Part shown: piece by piece, positions 54,543 through 63,384 of the stretch
Numbering within the stretch: position 1 is the first letter of the stretch
How the letters are laid out: each line of letters begins with the position of its first letter
Assembly: GCA_900547295.1 (NCBI GenBank)
Contig: URGK01000004.1
Span: 1-64,000, forward strand
Direction: 5' to 3'
DNA length: 64,000 nucleotides
Origin: an uncultured Eubacteriales bacterium
Lineage (GTDB): Bacteria; Bacillota; Clostridia; Peptostreptococcales; Anaerovoracaceae
Notes under the pieces: model-generated
What the model was told of the DNA's origin: nothing
The model's input: only the letters and a program-made list of their open reading frames with translations
The model's database searches: none
Made by a program: the position numbers and the translations under genes

Positions 54543-57323
54543 ATGGAAAAAAGAAAACACAGATTTCTAGGCCGTATAACTTCCGTGCTGCTGGCTTTTA
54601 CAGTAGTATTTGGAATGTGCGGCATGGTTTTTCCTGAAGAGGCAAGTGCAGCATCATCATTAAAGTCACCGCAGAATGTGATTGTCAAAGCAGGAAAAAC
54701 AACAGCAAAAATTTCATGGGATAAGGCAGACAAAGCTAAAGGCTATGAGGTTTATGCGAAAGCTCCAGATGGTAAATATAAAAAGGTTAAAACACTTAAA
54801 AAGGGAAGCAGCGTAAGCTTTACGCATAAAGAACTTAAAAAGAATAAAACCTATACATATAAGGTGAGGAGCATAGCAGGTAAGGATAAAAGTTCTTTTT
54901 CGTCAGTTGTCTCAATGAGAACCACTAACAGTAAGCTTAAGAATGTTAAATCATTAAAGCTTAGTGATAAAACGGTAGAATTACGTACTAAAGGTACAGA
55001 AACACTGAAGGCAGAACTGACTCCTTCAAAGAACCTTGTATCCAAGAAGGTGAAATGGACAACATCAGATAAAAAAGTCGCAACTATTTCATCAGCAGGT
55101 AAAATCACTGCAGTGGGAGAAGGCAGCTGCAATATTACAGCTACAGCTCATAATGGTAAAAAAGCAGTATGCAAGGTTACTGTAAAAGCGCCTTTATCAA
55201 TGACAGAAGACGTTGAAAAATATGTGGAAAAGGTTGATAAGGATTTTGCGTGGGAAGTAACAAATACTTTGTCATACGATGAAAAATACTGGGACGATTC
55301 CACAGGCTGGAGAACTGCAGGTTCAGATGCGGAGCACAGAGCAGCAGACTACCTTGCGGATACATTCAAGAAGATCGGGCTTGAAGACGTAAAAAAAGAG
55401 CCGGTTACGGTAGATAAATGGCAGTTTAACGGCGCTGAGTTCACACTTGAAAATAAAGATGCCGATGTAAATGTTAAAATTAATCCTGTATCTTACGCAA
55501 GTTCAGGTACAGACAGCAAGGGAATTACCGGTGAGGTTGTATATCTGGGACACGGATATGAAGCGGATTATGAAAAATATTACGATGAACAGGGACTTAA
55601 GGGTGATGACAGAAATATGAACGGTAAAATCGTTCTTATTGATATAAATCAGAATACTGATTACTGGATTACACCTCATTATCATGAAGCGTACTTCCAG
55701 GGGGCTGCCGGATTGATGTCATATTCCAGCCAGTATGTTGATAAAGATGGTAACCAGAGAGGCGACAAGTGGGATACAGCTTGTCAGATACAGGATTTAT
55801 GCTCTCTTGACTATAAGCTTCCTTGTGTAAGCATCAGCAGAGCTGACGGTCTTGAAATCATAAATGGAATAGAAAAGATAAAAAAAGCAGGCAAAACACC
55901 GACATCAAAGCTTGTTGTGGATAATGAGGTTGGAAAACAGAACGGTACGTCATATAACATAGTAGGAAAAATTAAAGGAACAGGCAACACAGGACAGCAG
56001 ATACTTGTTGCAGGTCATTATGATAAATATTTCTACGGAACAAATGATGACTGCGCTGCGATAGGTCTTGTTGCGGCAATGGCAAAGGCTATGGTTGATT
56101 CAGAATACAAGCCTTTAAATGATATAATATTTATAGCACATGGTGCAGAAGAATGGGGAAGACAGGGAACAGAAACTGATTGGGCAGAAGGCTCATGGCA
56201 GATGATAACAAAAGTTCATCCTGAATGGCAGGGAACAACTCTTGGAATACTTAACTACGAACTTCCTGCTAAAAAGGGCACACAGGGAGGCCTTAATGGG
56301 ACTTTCAGAACAACGGAAGAAAACTATGAAATCCAGAATGAATTTTTAAAAGAAAGCGGACTGACTGAAATATTGGGAGCAACAGCAGATATGGCGCAGA
56401 AAAACGGCTCACAGCCAATGAGTGATGCTATTTGCTATCAGTATAAAGGAGTTCCTTGTTATGAAATTAATGCTCAGTACGGCACAGAAGGAAATGAACT
56501 GAGTACATATCATACCAAGTATGATGATAAAGAAGAGTACAGCGCAGAGGCTATGGATTATGCTCTCAAATTTTCAGGAGCAGTTGCTATGTATGTAGAC
56601 AATTCTCCGGCAGTTGTTTTTGATTATACTTTAAGGTGCGAAGAACTTGAAAAAGCAATTGAAGGCAATGAATCCCTGTATAAAGAAGCAGGTATTGATG
56701 CCGAAGCGTATAAATCAGGTGTAAAGGCTCTTAGAGAAGCAGGAAAAGCATATACTGCAAAGGCAAAACAGATAAATGCATCATATGAAAAGGCAGTTGC
56801 AGCAGGCGAGGACACTGCAGCAATTATAAAAGAGGCTGTAGAACTTAATAAACAGGGCCTTGCAGCGTATCGCTACCTGCAGGATAATTTCCTCGGCATG
56901 AGTGGAGACGGCAATGTATATGTATTCCATAAGATTGCTCAGGATAACATAAATACTATAGATACTGTAGTAAACGCCCTTAAAGCCGGTGATGCCAAAA
57001 CTGCTTTCGGAAATGCATGGAAAATAAACGGTGGTGTAGAATACGGTGCGTACAGCTTCAGCAACAAGGTTTCAGAAGAAGCTCTGAAGACAGTTTTCTG
57101 TGAATATCTGACTGACAATCGTTCATATGGAAAGAAGGTAGCCAGAGCAGATACATATGAGGCAACACATGCACTGCTTGCAGGAGCAAACAGCGAAGGC
57201 TTCAAAGATGAAATTGCCGTATATGAAAAGGCAAGAACAAAACTTATTCCGGAATTAAAGACTTACATGAATAATGAAATTGACGGAATGAAAAAACTTG
57301 CAGAAATGCTTTCTGTGAAATAA
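54543..57323 (+). CDS. Secreted M28-family peptidase with Fn3 and Big2-like domains
   Basis: The 926-residue precursor has a signal peptide (ends near EEASAASS, ~37), a fibronectin type III-like domain (~40-130), a Big2-like domain (~135-220) and an M28 metallopeptidase domain (~235-690). Zinc ligands are seen as His492 (GHYDK), Asp502 (NDDCA), Glu536-Glu537 (GAEEWG) and a late His in STYHTKYDD. The PA-like insert lies at ~300-450. The last ~200 residues are helical. Aminopeptidases of this type trim peptides outside the cell. GGAGGAAATGGT precedes the start. Confidence 0.8.
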   Translation: MEKRKHRFLGRITSVLLAFTVVFGMCGMVFPEEASAASSLKSPQNVIVKAGKTTAKISWDKADKAKGYEVYAKAPDGKYKKVKTLKKGSSVSFTHKELKKNKTYTYKVRSIAGKDKSSFSSVVSMRTTNSKLKNVKSLKLSDKTVELRTKGTETLKAELTPSKNLVSKKVKWTTSDKKVATISSAGKITAVGEGSCNITATAHNGKKAVCKVTVKAPLSMTEDVEKYVEKVDKDFAWEVTNTLSYDEKYWDDSTGWRTAGSDAEHRAADYLADTFKKIGLEDVKKEPVTVDKWQFNGAEFTLENKDADVNVKINPVSYASSGTDSKGITGEVVYLGHGYEADYEKYYDEQGLKGDDRNMNGKIVLIDINQNTDYWITPHYHEAYFQGAAGLMSYSSQYVDKDGNQRGDKWDTACQIQDLCSLDYKLPCVSISRADGLEIINGIEKIKKAGKTPTSKLVVDNEVGKQNGTSYNIVGKIKGTGNTGQQILVAGHYDKYFYGTNDDCAAIGLVAAMAKAMVDSEYKPLNDIIFIAHGAEEWGRQGTETDWAEGSWQMITKVHPEWQGTTLGILNYELPAKKGTQGGLNGTFRTTEENYEIQNEFLKESGLTEILGATADMAQKNGSQPMSDAICYQYKGVPCYEINAQYGTEGNELSTYHTKYDDKEEYSAEAMDYALKFSGAVAMYVDNSPAVVFDYTLRCEELEKAIEGNESLYKEAGIDAEAYKSGVKALREAGKAYTAKAKQINASYEKAVAAGEDTAAIIKEAVELNKQGLAAYRYLQDNFLGMSGDGNVYVFHKIAQDNINTIDTVVNALKAGDAKTAFGNAWKINGGVEYGAYSFSNKVSEEALKTVFCEYLTDNRSYGKKVARADTYEATHALLAGANSEGFKDEIAVYEKARTKLIPELKTYMNNEIDGMKKLAEMLSVK

Positions 57324-57366
57324 TGCTTTAAAAAGATTTGATCAAATAAGTAATAAGCATATCAGA

Positions 57367-57400
57367 TATAAACAACGGAGCTTTAATTCCGTTGTTTATA
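57367..57400 (+). terminator. Terminator after the M28 peptidase gene
   Basis: TATAAACAACGGA (57367-57379) and TCCGTTGTTTATA (57388-57400), perfect 13-bp stem, then TTTTATTG. Confidence 0.8.
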
Positions 57401-57460
57401 TTTTATTGATGTTATATAATTAAAACAATAATTCATTAAAAAATTACAGGGGTGACAGAT

Positions 57461-58498
57461 ATGACTTTCCATGGGGCAATGGGACTTGTATACATAGGAG
57501 CAATTATCATAGCGGCTTTTTCTTTTACAATAATTGTAACAATGAAGAGTCGTAAGATAATTAATCTTGAGAATGAAAACTTTTATCTGCTGATTGTTGC
57601 TACTTGCCTTTTATTAATAAATATTCTCTATTTTTTAATTGATTATTACAGCATAATAATTAATTATTACAGAAGTGGAGGAGTAATAAGGGTTTTAGAT
57701 ATATGGCTTGCTATTTCTATGCAATTTGCATGGTTTATGCTTTTAAAAGAAATACTTTTTAAGGACATGGCAAGGCGGTTATGGTTTTTTATAAAATGCG
57801 GATATATTATACTTCTTGTGGTGACCTTTATTAATTACGGATTTATTATGGAGGAAGGGTATTTTGTTGAGGATAAAACCTTGAAAACATTATCAGTCAT
57901 ACTGGAACTGACGGTTTCAGGGCCTTTATTTTCAATTAATCTAATTCTTGCAGTATTAATCATAAAAAAAATTTACCGGGAAAAGGCAGAGACTGCTGTT
58001 AAAAAATTTACACTTATAGCTACGATTGTAATAGCTATAGATGGTATGCAAAACACAAAGGCAAGTATAAATCTGGTGCTTGGAAATATCGGGTTGCATG
58101 AAGATTACGGAAATGGAATAAATGTAACCGCAATAGCCAGACTAATATTTGGAATCTGTTTGTTATGGTATGTTGTTAAGCATTGTTTCCTTGAGCAGTA
58201 TCAGAGATCTCCTGAAACCGCTATAGCTGGAAAAAAGCTTCTTAATGAAGAGGCACGGCTTCAGAATATGGCGGGCGAAGCGGGGCTTACAGAGCGTGAA
58301 ACAGTTATAATGAAACTGCTTTATGCAGGCTCTACATATCAGGATATTGCGGATTTTCTGTATATTTCAAAGAATACAGTCAAGCATCATATCACAAGCA
58401 TATACAAAAAGCTTGGTGTTGCATCCAAGATGGATCTGATAAATACTGTAAGAATGATGGATAAGCACATATTAAAAGATGTGAAGAAGATTGAATGA
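57461..58498 (+). CDS. Membrane-bound LuxR-family regulator
   Basis: 345 residues from ATG 57461 (GGGGTG six bases before; GTG at 57452 is in frame). Seven hydrophobic helices span ~5-30, 40-65, 80-100, 110-130, 150-172, 182-200 and 220-240. A linker and a C-terminal LuxR helix-turn-helix follow at ~275-340 (LTERETVIMKLLYAGSTYQD, IADFLYISKNTVKHHITSIY). The seven-helix sensor plus LuxR domain suggests a one-component system reading a membrane signal. It sits between the M28 peptidase and the G3E GTPase, alone on its transcript. Confidence 0.85.
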   Translation: MTFHGAMGLVYIGAIIIAAFSFTIIVTMKSRKIINLENENFYLLIVATCLLLINILYFLIDYYSIIINYYRSGGVIRVLDIWLAISMQFAWFMLLKEILFKDMARRLWFFIKCGYIILLVVTFINYGFIMEEGYFVEDKTLKTLSVILELTVSGPLFSINLILAVLIIKKIYREKAETAVKKFTLIATIVIAIDGMQNTKASINLVLGNIGLHEDYGNGINVTAIARLIFGICLLWYVVKHCFLEQYQRSPETAIAGKKLLNEEARLQNMAGEAGLTERETVIMKLLYAGSTYQDIADFLYISKNTVKHHITSIYKKLGVASKMDLINTVRMMDKHILKDVKKIE

Positions 58499-58511
58499 TT
58501 TAAACCAAAGG

Positions 58512-58542
58512 CTGCCACATTAATGACTTATTAATGTGGCAG
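58512..58542. terminator. Terminator after the LuxR-type gene
   Basis: CTGCCACATTAAT (58512-58524) and ATTAATGTGGCAG (58530-58542), perfect 13-bp stem, then TCTTTTTAG. Confidence 0.85.
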
Positions 58543-58571
58543 TCTTTTTAGCATTAATTCGATAAAACCGC

Positions 58572-59701
58572 TTACTCGTATCTTGAGGCGCGGCCTGTGT
58601 TGCCTCTGCCCTCCTCCATCATTCCGAAGATTTCCATAAAAAATGTCTTAATCTTTAAATTATATTTGACGGAAACACTGTCAAGAGCATCATTTACTAT
58701 ATCGCTCATATCCTGAGAGTCGGCGGCAGCCCGGGCATTGATTACAAGTGACAGCGCGCTGTATTTTTTATCAAGCTTTCTGGAATATTCAACGTCATAG
58801 TCTACACCGATAAGACTTGCCTTGAAGAAATCCGTCATGTTTTCGGCATCGTCAGCCGCAAACATTTTGAGGTGAGGCACATTGCTTTTTTTGGAGATAA
58901 GACCTTTTCGTATTTCCTCAAATATATCATAAATCACATCGTTGAAATCAATGTTTTTGTCCTCTCTCTGTTCCATGAAAATTCTTGTATTGAACCAGCT
59001 CAGTCTGCTTTCGGCAGCAACAAATGCATCCGAACCGTAGCCTATTTCCTTGTGAACCGCTGCAGCCTTGCTGCTGAGAATATAGTCAACGACATTATCA
59101 ACTCCGGTACCTTTGAGCGCAGATATCGCCATAACAGGCACTGCAGGATAGTTTTCCTTTATGAAGCCGATGATGTTATCTGCTTCGGCATCGCTTATAG
59201 TGTCAATCTTATTTAAAACTATGATATCCGCCTCTGCCATCTGGGCATCAAGCAGGAATTTCATTTCTTCCGGCAGATTTATATCCTCGCCCTGCGGCAT
59301 GATCATTTTTATTCTTTCGGGATCCACAATGCACATAAACGGCATAAGCGTAAACTGCCCCTTCTCCTTGTCATCAAGCTCCAGATACACATGATCAAGA
59401 GCGCCTATACCGCAGCCGGGAATATCCGAAAAAATAATGTCGGCGCCTGCAGCTTCAAGCTGATGCAGCTTGTCTACAAGATTTTCATGCTGATAGCATA
59501 TGCAATTTCCCGAAATCGGCAGAGTTTTAATACCGGTAGTTGCCGTAAATTCCGCATCAACTATATTGCCTGCCCAAGGTCGTTGGCAAGTATGGCTGCG
59601 CTGCCAAGCCCTCTGGAATTGATGCTGCCTGCAAAGGCTATCATGGAAGTGGTCTTGCCTGAGCCCAAAAATCCGCTGGTTACCATATATTTTGCAGTCA
59701 T
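58572..59701 (-). pseudogene. G3E/COG0523-like GTPase gene with a one-base frameshift
   Basis: ATG 59701 (AGGAGG eight bases before) reads MTAKYMVTSGFLGSGKTTSM with a Walker A/G1 motif, then stops at TAG 59563-59561. Reading resumes in the -1-base frame with VDAEFTATTGIKTLPISGNC, SDIPGCG (G3), and VLNKID (G4), through to 58572. A single missing G in the run near 59568-59576 (GGGCAGGCA for GGGCAGGGCA) restores ~376 codons. The CICY sequence replaces the CxCC motif of this family. These GTPases insert metals or help corrinoid enzymes. It may be a true pseudogene or a sequencing error. Confidence 0.75.
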
Positions 59702-59858
59702 AATATATTCCTCCTGAAAATTATTTTGAGATAATTGTATAGTTCATATTGAAAAAAATCAATATGTAAAATACGCAGACAAGTTGCAAAAGTAATTTAA
59801 CAAGTATGAATATGAGCAAAGTAATCTGCATATGAAAAAATATGCAGGGCAATTATCA

Positions 59859-59894
59859 TCAAAGTATTGAAAATTTAGAATACTTTGATATAAT
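59859..59894 (+). promoter_or_regulatory. Promoter with overlapping palindrome for the tandem C39-like gene
   Basis: Perfect inverted repeat TCAAAGTAT (59859-59867), twelve bases, ATACTTTGA (59880-59888). TTGAAA (59867-59872) and TATAAT (59889-59894, spacer 16) form the promoter, so a dimer bound to the repeat would cover it. The 236-bp gap also has hairpins at 59745-59766 (CATATTGA/TCAATATG) and 59826-59847 (CTGCATA/TATGCAG). Confidence 0.55.
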
Positions 59895-59937
59895 CAAAAG
59901 ACTACTAGTTATTATGTTAAATGAAAGGAGAGAAGGA

Positions 59938-62535
59938 ATGAATTTTAAAGCAAAGAAAAGCTGGAGAATATTCTCCATAGCACTGGCATTTGCTTTTGTT
60001 TTTACTACTTTTGCGGCGACTTCACTTACAGCTGACGCTGCAACCGTAAAACCAAAATCACTGACAATTTCAGCAACTGCCAAGACTGTTGACATCGGTG
60101 GCAAGGTGACAGTCAAGGTTAAATCAGTCAAGCCGTCAAAGGCAAGCAAGAGTGTTAAGTGGAAATCCTCAGACAAGAAGGTTGCCACTGTAACCAGCAA
60201 GGGTGTTGTAAAGGGTATTAAAAAAGGTACTGTTAAGATCACAGCAACATCAAAGGCAGACAAAAAGGTTAAAAAAACAATAACAATCAAGGTAAAGAAT
60301 ATCAAGCCTACAGGCATTACTCTTGATAAAAAAGAACTGATGCTTTACGAGGGAGGCAAGACTGCTGCACTTAAGGCAAAACTTGCGCCTGCGGGAGTAT
60401 ATAACAAGGGTATTAAATGGTCGGTTTCCGATGAGGAAATCATATCGGTAGACGAAAAAGGCATTGTAACACCTAAAAAGGCCGGAACTGCGGTTGTAAC
60501 TGCTAAGACAGTTGAGGGCGGACTTGCTGCAGAGTGCGCCGTAACAGTTGCAGAGGCAACAGATTATAAGGTTCTCAAACCTTATACACTTGTCGGATAT
60601 TATGCAAAAGACAAGATAAATTATGTACCTGTAGCTTCTGATGCAAGTGTACAGATGTGGGATGCGGCAACTGACAAATTTGAATATGTGCCATACACCA
60701 AGGCTAACATAGTAGGAAACTATGTACAGCTTATAGATCTTGACAATGATAAGAAAGCAGACGTACTGCAGGTTGTCAAAGTCAAGGACGGCATAAAGAA
60801 ATGGGATTCAAAAATGCAGTGGCTTGACGGAGCCGGCGAGAAGGCAGATCCTGCCGTAAGCAATGAAATGGGCAGAAAACTCTTTGAAGGAGCCGAATAC
60901 AGAATCCCTATGGGACAGAGACTTCTTGAAGGCTACGGTCTTGGAGACTACAGCGGTACTACAGATTTCTCAATTCCTGCAAAACAGGACACATACTATA
61001 AGGATTATGACTTCTATAATGCCAAGTCAAGCAAAAACCTTACAATACTTCCGAACTACAAGACACAGCTTCAGACTACAGGCTGGACCTGCGTATTGTC
61101 AACGGCAATATCAGTGCTTGACTGGTACGGACAGAGAGGCGATCTCAATGAAGAGGATCTTGCAGCGCTCAGAAGTGACAAGAGAAAAAGGATGGAGGGA
61201 GCAACCTCACTTAAAGAACTTGCAAATGTATTCAATAAGTTAGAGACACTTGATCTGACATGCGCATGGACTGTCGAAAGCTCATTTGACGATCCTGAAA
61301 AAATTTATGATCCTGCATGGATCAAGGCGCATCTTGAAGCAGGCCACCCGATTATGACTATATGGAATTCATATGGTGGACATGGGCAGACAATCATAGG
61401 CTATGATGATATGGGTACAACAGTTACAAGTGATGATGTGCTGATTATGATGGATCCGTATGATACTACAGACCATAACCCTGACGGATACATTATTCAG
61501 TCATATGAAAAATGGTGCTATGGACTATCCGACTATGCAGCAGATAATATTCAGAGTGTAAGATATCTCGTTGCATATCCTAAAAATGCGGCAGACTGGA
61601 ACTACAAAGTAGACAGAAGCGGAGCAGGATTTGCAGACATTAAAAGCAATACATTCAAGCATAAGGCTGAAAACAAGCTTAACAGCAAACTTTTAGAGCA
61701 GACCAAGCTTGACCTTGCGAAGTATTATCCTACTAAAGAAGGTGAGGAATCAGCACTTGCAGACTGGATATATATGAACTGGGACAAAGGAGTAGGCGGA
61801 CCTCTGGGAATAGAAGATACTGAATACAGCGGTAATTACAATTATTCGCCGTACTATAATTTCTATGACTACTATAATGGTGACGGACCTACAAAGACAC
61901 TCAAAATATTAAAGAACTACAAGACCATACAGCAGTCAACAGAATGGACCTGCGGCTGCACATCAGCGCTTATGGCTATGGAATGGTTTGGCATGAACAA
62001 CGGCGAAACTCCAAAGACTGATGTTTCACTCTCATATTCAAGACAGGATAAGGAAGCGGGAGCTACTTATCTCAAAGGTATGAAACAGCTGTTTGATAAG
62101 AAAGACTGGTATGTATTCAGCATTGATGATCTGACGGATCCTGACAGTGAAGAATCCTATATCAACGGTTACTGCCTGCAGGCGGGAGCTGACAGCAAGG
62201 GCCTTATACCTTACCTTATCAGTAACGGCATCCCTATGATGATAGGTTCAGATGACTGGGGCGGACACTGGCAGACTATTATAGGCTATGACGATATGGG
62301 AACTTCCGGAACTCAGGATGACGTGCTTATTCTTGCTGATTCATATGACACTACAGACCATGAACAGGACGGATATGTTGTAAAGAGTTTTGAAAGACTT
62401 GTATTCGGCTGGAATGTTCAGTTTGAAACGTGGAACGACAAATGGGGCAGCGGACAGGATTACAACAACTTTATCGTTGCATTCCCTAGAACAGCTAAAT
62501 ATGAAAACGTTGCAAAGGAATTAGGAGTTAAATAA
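59938..62535 (+). CDS. Secreted protein with Big2-like domains and tandem C39-like peptidase domains
   Basis: 865 residues from ATG 59938 (AAAGGAGAGAAGGA upstream). Signal peptide (ends near ADAATVK, ~35). Two Big2-like domains lie at ~36-120 and 122-205, then a linker region at ~210-360. Two C39-like domains follow: first Cys385 (TGWTCVLS), His482 (GGHGQTIIGYDD), Asp506 (MDPYDTTDH); second Cys672 (TEWTCGCTS), His777 (GGHWQTIIGYDD), Asp801 (ADSYDTTDH). Both triads look intact. Domains recall the single copy in the 1900 gene. Targets unknown; cleavage of extracellular peptides is likely. Confidence 0.75.
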   Translation: MNFKAKKSWRIFSIALAFAFVFTTFAATSLTADAATVKPKSLTISATAKTVDIGGKVTVKVKSVKPSKASKSVKWKSSDKKVATVTSKGVVKGIKKGTVKITATSKADKKVKKTITIKVKNIKPTGITLDKKELMLYEGGKTAALKAKLAPAGVYNKGIKWSVSDEEIISVDEKGIVTPKKAGTAVVTAKTVEGGLAAECAVTVAEATDYKVLKPYTLVGYYAKDKINYVPVASDASVQMWDAATDKFEYVPYTKANIVGNYVQLIDLDNDKKADVLQVVKVKDGIKKWDSKMQWLDGAGEKADPAVSNEMGRKLFEGAEYRIPMGQRLLEGYGLGDYSGTTDFSIPAKQDTYYKDYDFYNAKSSKNLTILPNYKTQLQTTGWTCVLSTAISVLDWYGQRGDLNEEDLAALRSDKRKRMEGATSLKELANVFNKLETLDLTCAWTVESSFDDPEKIYDPAWIKAHLEAGHPIMTIWNSYGGHGQTIIGYDDMGTTVTSDDVLIMMDPYDTTDHNPDGYIIQSYEKWCYGLSDYAADNIQSVRYLVAYPKNAADWNYKVDRSGAGFADIKSNTFKHKAENKLNSKLLEQTKLDLAKYYPTKEGEESALADWIYMNWDKGVGGPLGIEDTEYSGNYNYSPYYNFYDYYNGDGPTKTLKILKNYKTIQQSTEWTCGCTSALMAMEWFGMNNGETPKTDVSLSYSRQDKEAGATYLKGMKQLFDKKDWYVFSIDDLTDPDSEESYINGYCLQAGADSKGLIPYLISNGIPMMIGSDDWGGHWQTIIGYDDMGTSGTQDDVLILADSYDTTDHEQDGYVVKSFERLVFGWNVQFETWNDKWGSGQDYNNFIVAFPRTAKYENVAKELGVK

Positions 62536-62549
62536 TCCATACGGTATCG

Positions 62550-62578
62550 ACAGGGCTTCAGAGAGAGGCCCTGTTTTA
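62550..62578 (+). terminator. Terminator after the tandem C39-like gene
   Basis: ACAGGGC (62550-62556) and GCCCTGT (62568-62574), followed by TTTATTG. Confidence 0.65.
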
Positions 62579-62652
62579 TTGTGCGGCGATACTTGTTGCG
62601 GCAGCAGGAAACTGATATAATGACAGGGGATAAAAATTACAGGAGAAGATAT

Positions 62653-63369
62653 ATGATAGGGTTAGGCACAGTAATCAATACAGCGGCAATAGTGGCGGCA
62701 GGCATTCTGGGCGTTGCACTCAGGAAATTTTTCCCCGAAAAGATTCAGGACACGCTGATGAAGACAGCAGGTGTTTGCGTGCTGTTTGTAGGAATAGGCG
62801 GCACAATGGAGGAGATGCTTGTTTTTGAAGACGGCCATCTGGTAACATCGGGAAGCCTGATGATGATATTAAGCTATGCCCTCGGAGCCCTTGCAGGCGA
62901 GCTTATAGATATCGAAAAGGGCATAGAAAACTTCGGTGTATGGCTTAGAAAAAAGACAGGAAGTGATGGCGACAACAGGTTTCTTGATGCGTTTCTTACA
63001 GCCTCGCTCACGGTATCAATAGGAGCAATGGCAGTTGTGGGCGCACTGCAGGACGGACTTACGGGAGATTACTCCCTGCTTGTTGCAAAGGCAATACTGG
63101 ACTTCATAATTATAATGATTATGGCAGCCTCAATGGGTAAGGGCTGCGCCTTTGCGGCAATTCCCGTTGCTGTATTTCAGGGCAGCATAACTGCTGTTGC
63201 AGGGCTGCTTGAGCCCATAATGACACAGCAGGCGATTTCAAACCTGTCCTTTACAGGCTCCATGCTGATATTCTGCGTTGGAATAAATCTTGTATGGAAT
63301 ACCGGGATTAAGGTGGCAAATATGCTGCCGGCAATAGTGTTTGCGGTTGCATTTGCATTCATATTATAG
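62653..63369 (+). CDS. DUF554-family membrane protein
   Basis: 238 residues from ATG 62653 (AGGAGA before it; the longer frame runs over the terminator). About seven hydrophobic helices with the family signature GxxxNTAAIVAAGILG at the start and GDGLTGDYSLLVAKAILDF-like DGLTGDYSLLVAKAILDF in the middle, which also contains the ASLTVSIGAMAVVGALQDG segment. DUF554 proteins are inner membrane proteins of unknown function. The DUF169 gene follows 15 bases later. Confidence 0.85.
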   Translation: MIGLGTVINTAAIVAAGILGVALRKFFPEKIQDTLMKTAGVCVLFVGIGGTMEEMLVFEDGHLVTSGSLMMILSYALGALAGELIDIEKGIENFGVWLRKKTGSDGDNRFLDAFLTASLTVSIGAMAVVGALQDGLTGDYSLLVAKAILDFIIIMIMAASMGKGCAFAAIPVAVFQGSITAVAGLLEPIMTQQAISNLSFTGSMLIFCVGINLVWNTGIKVANMLPAIVFAVAFAFIL

Positions 63370-63384
63370 TGAAAGGAGAGCGTT

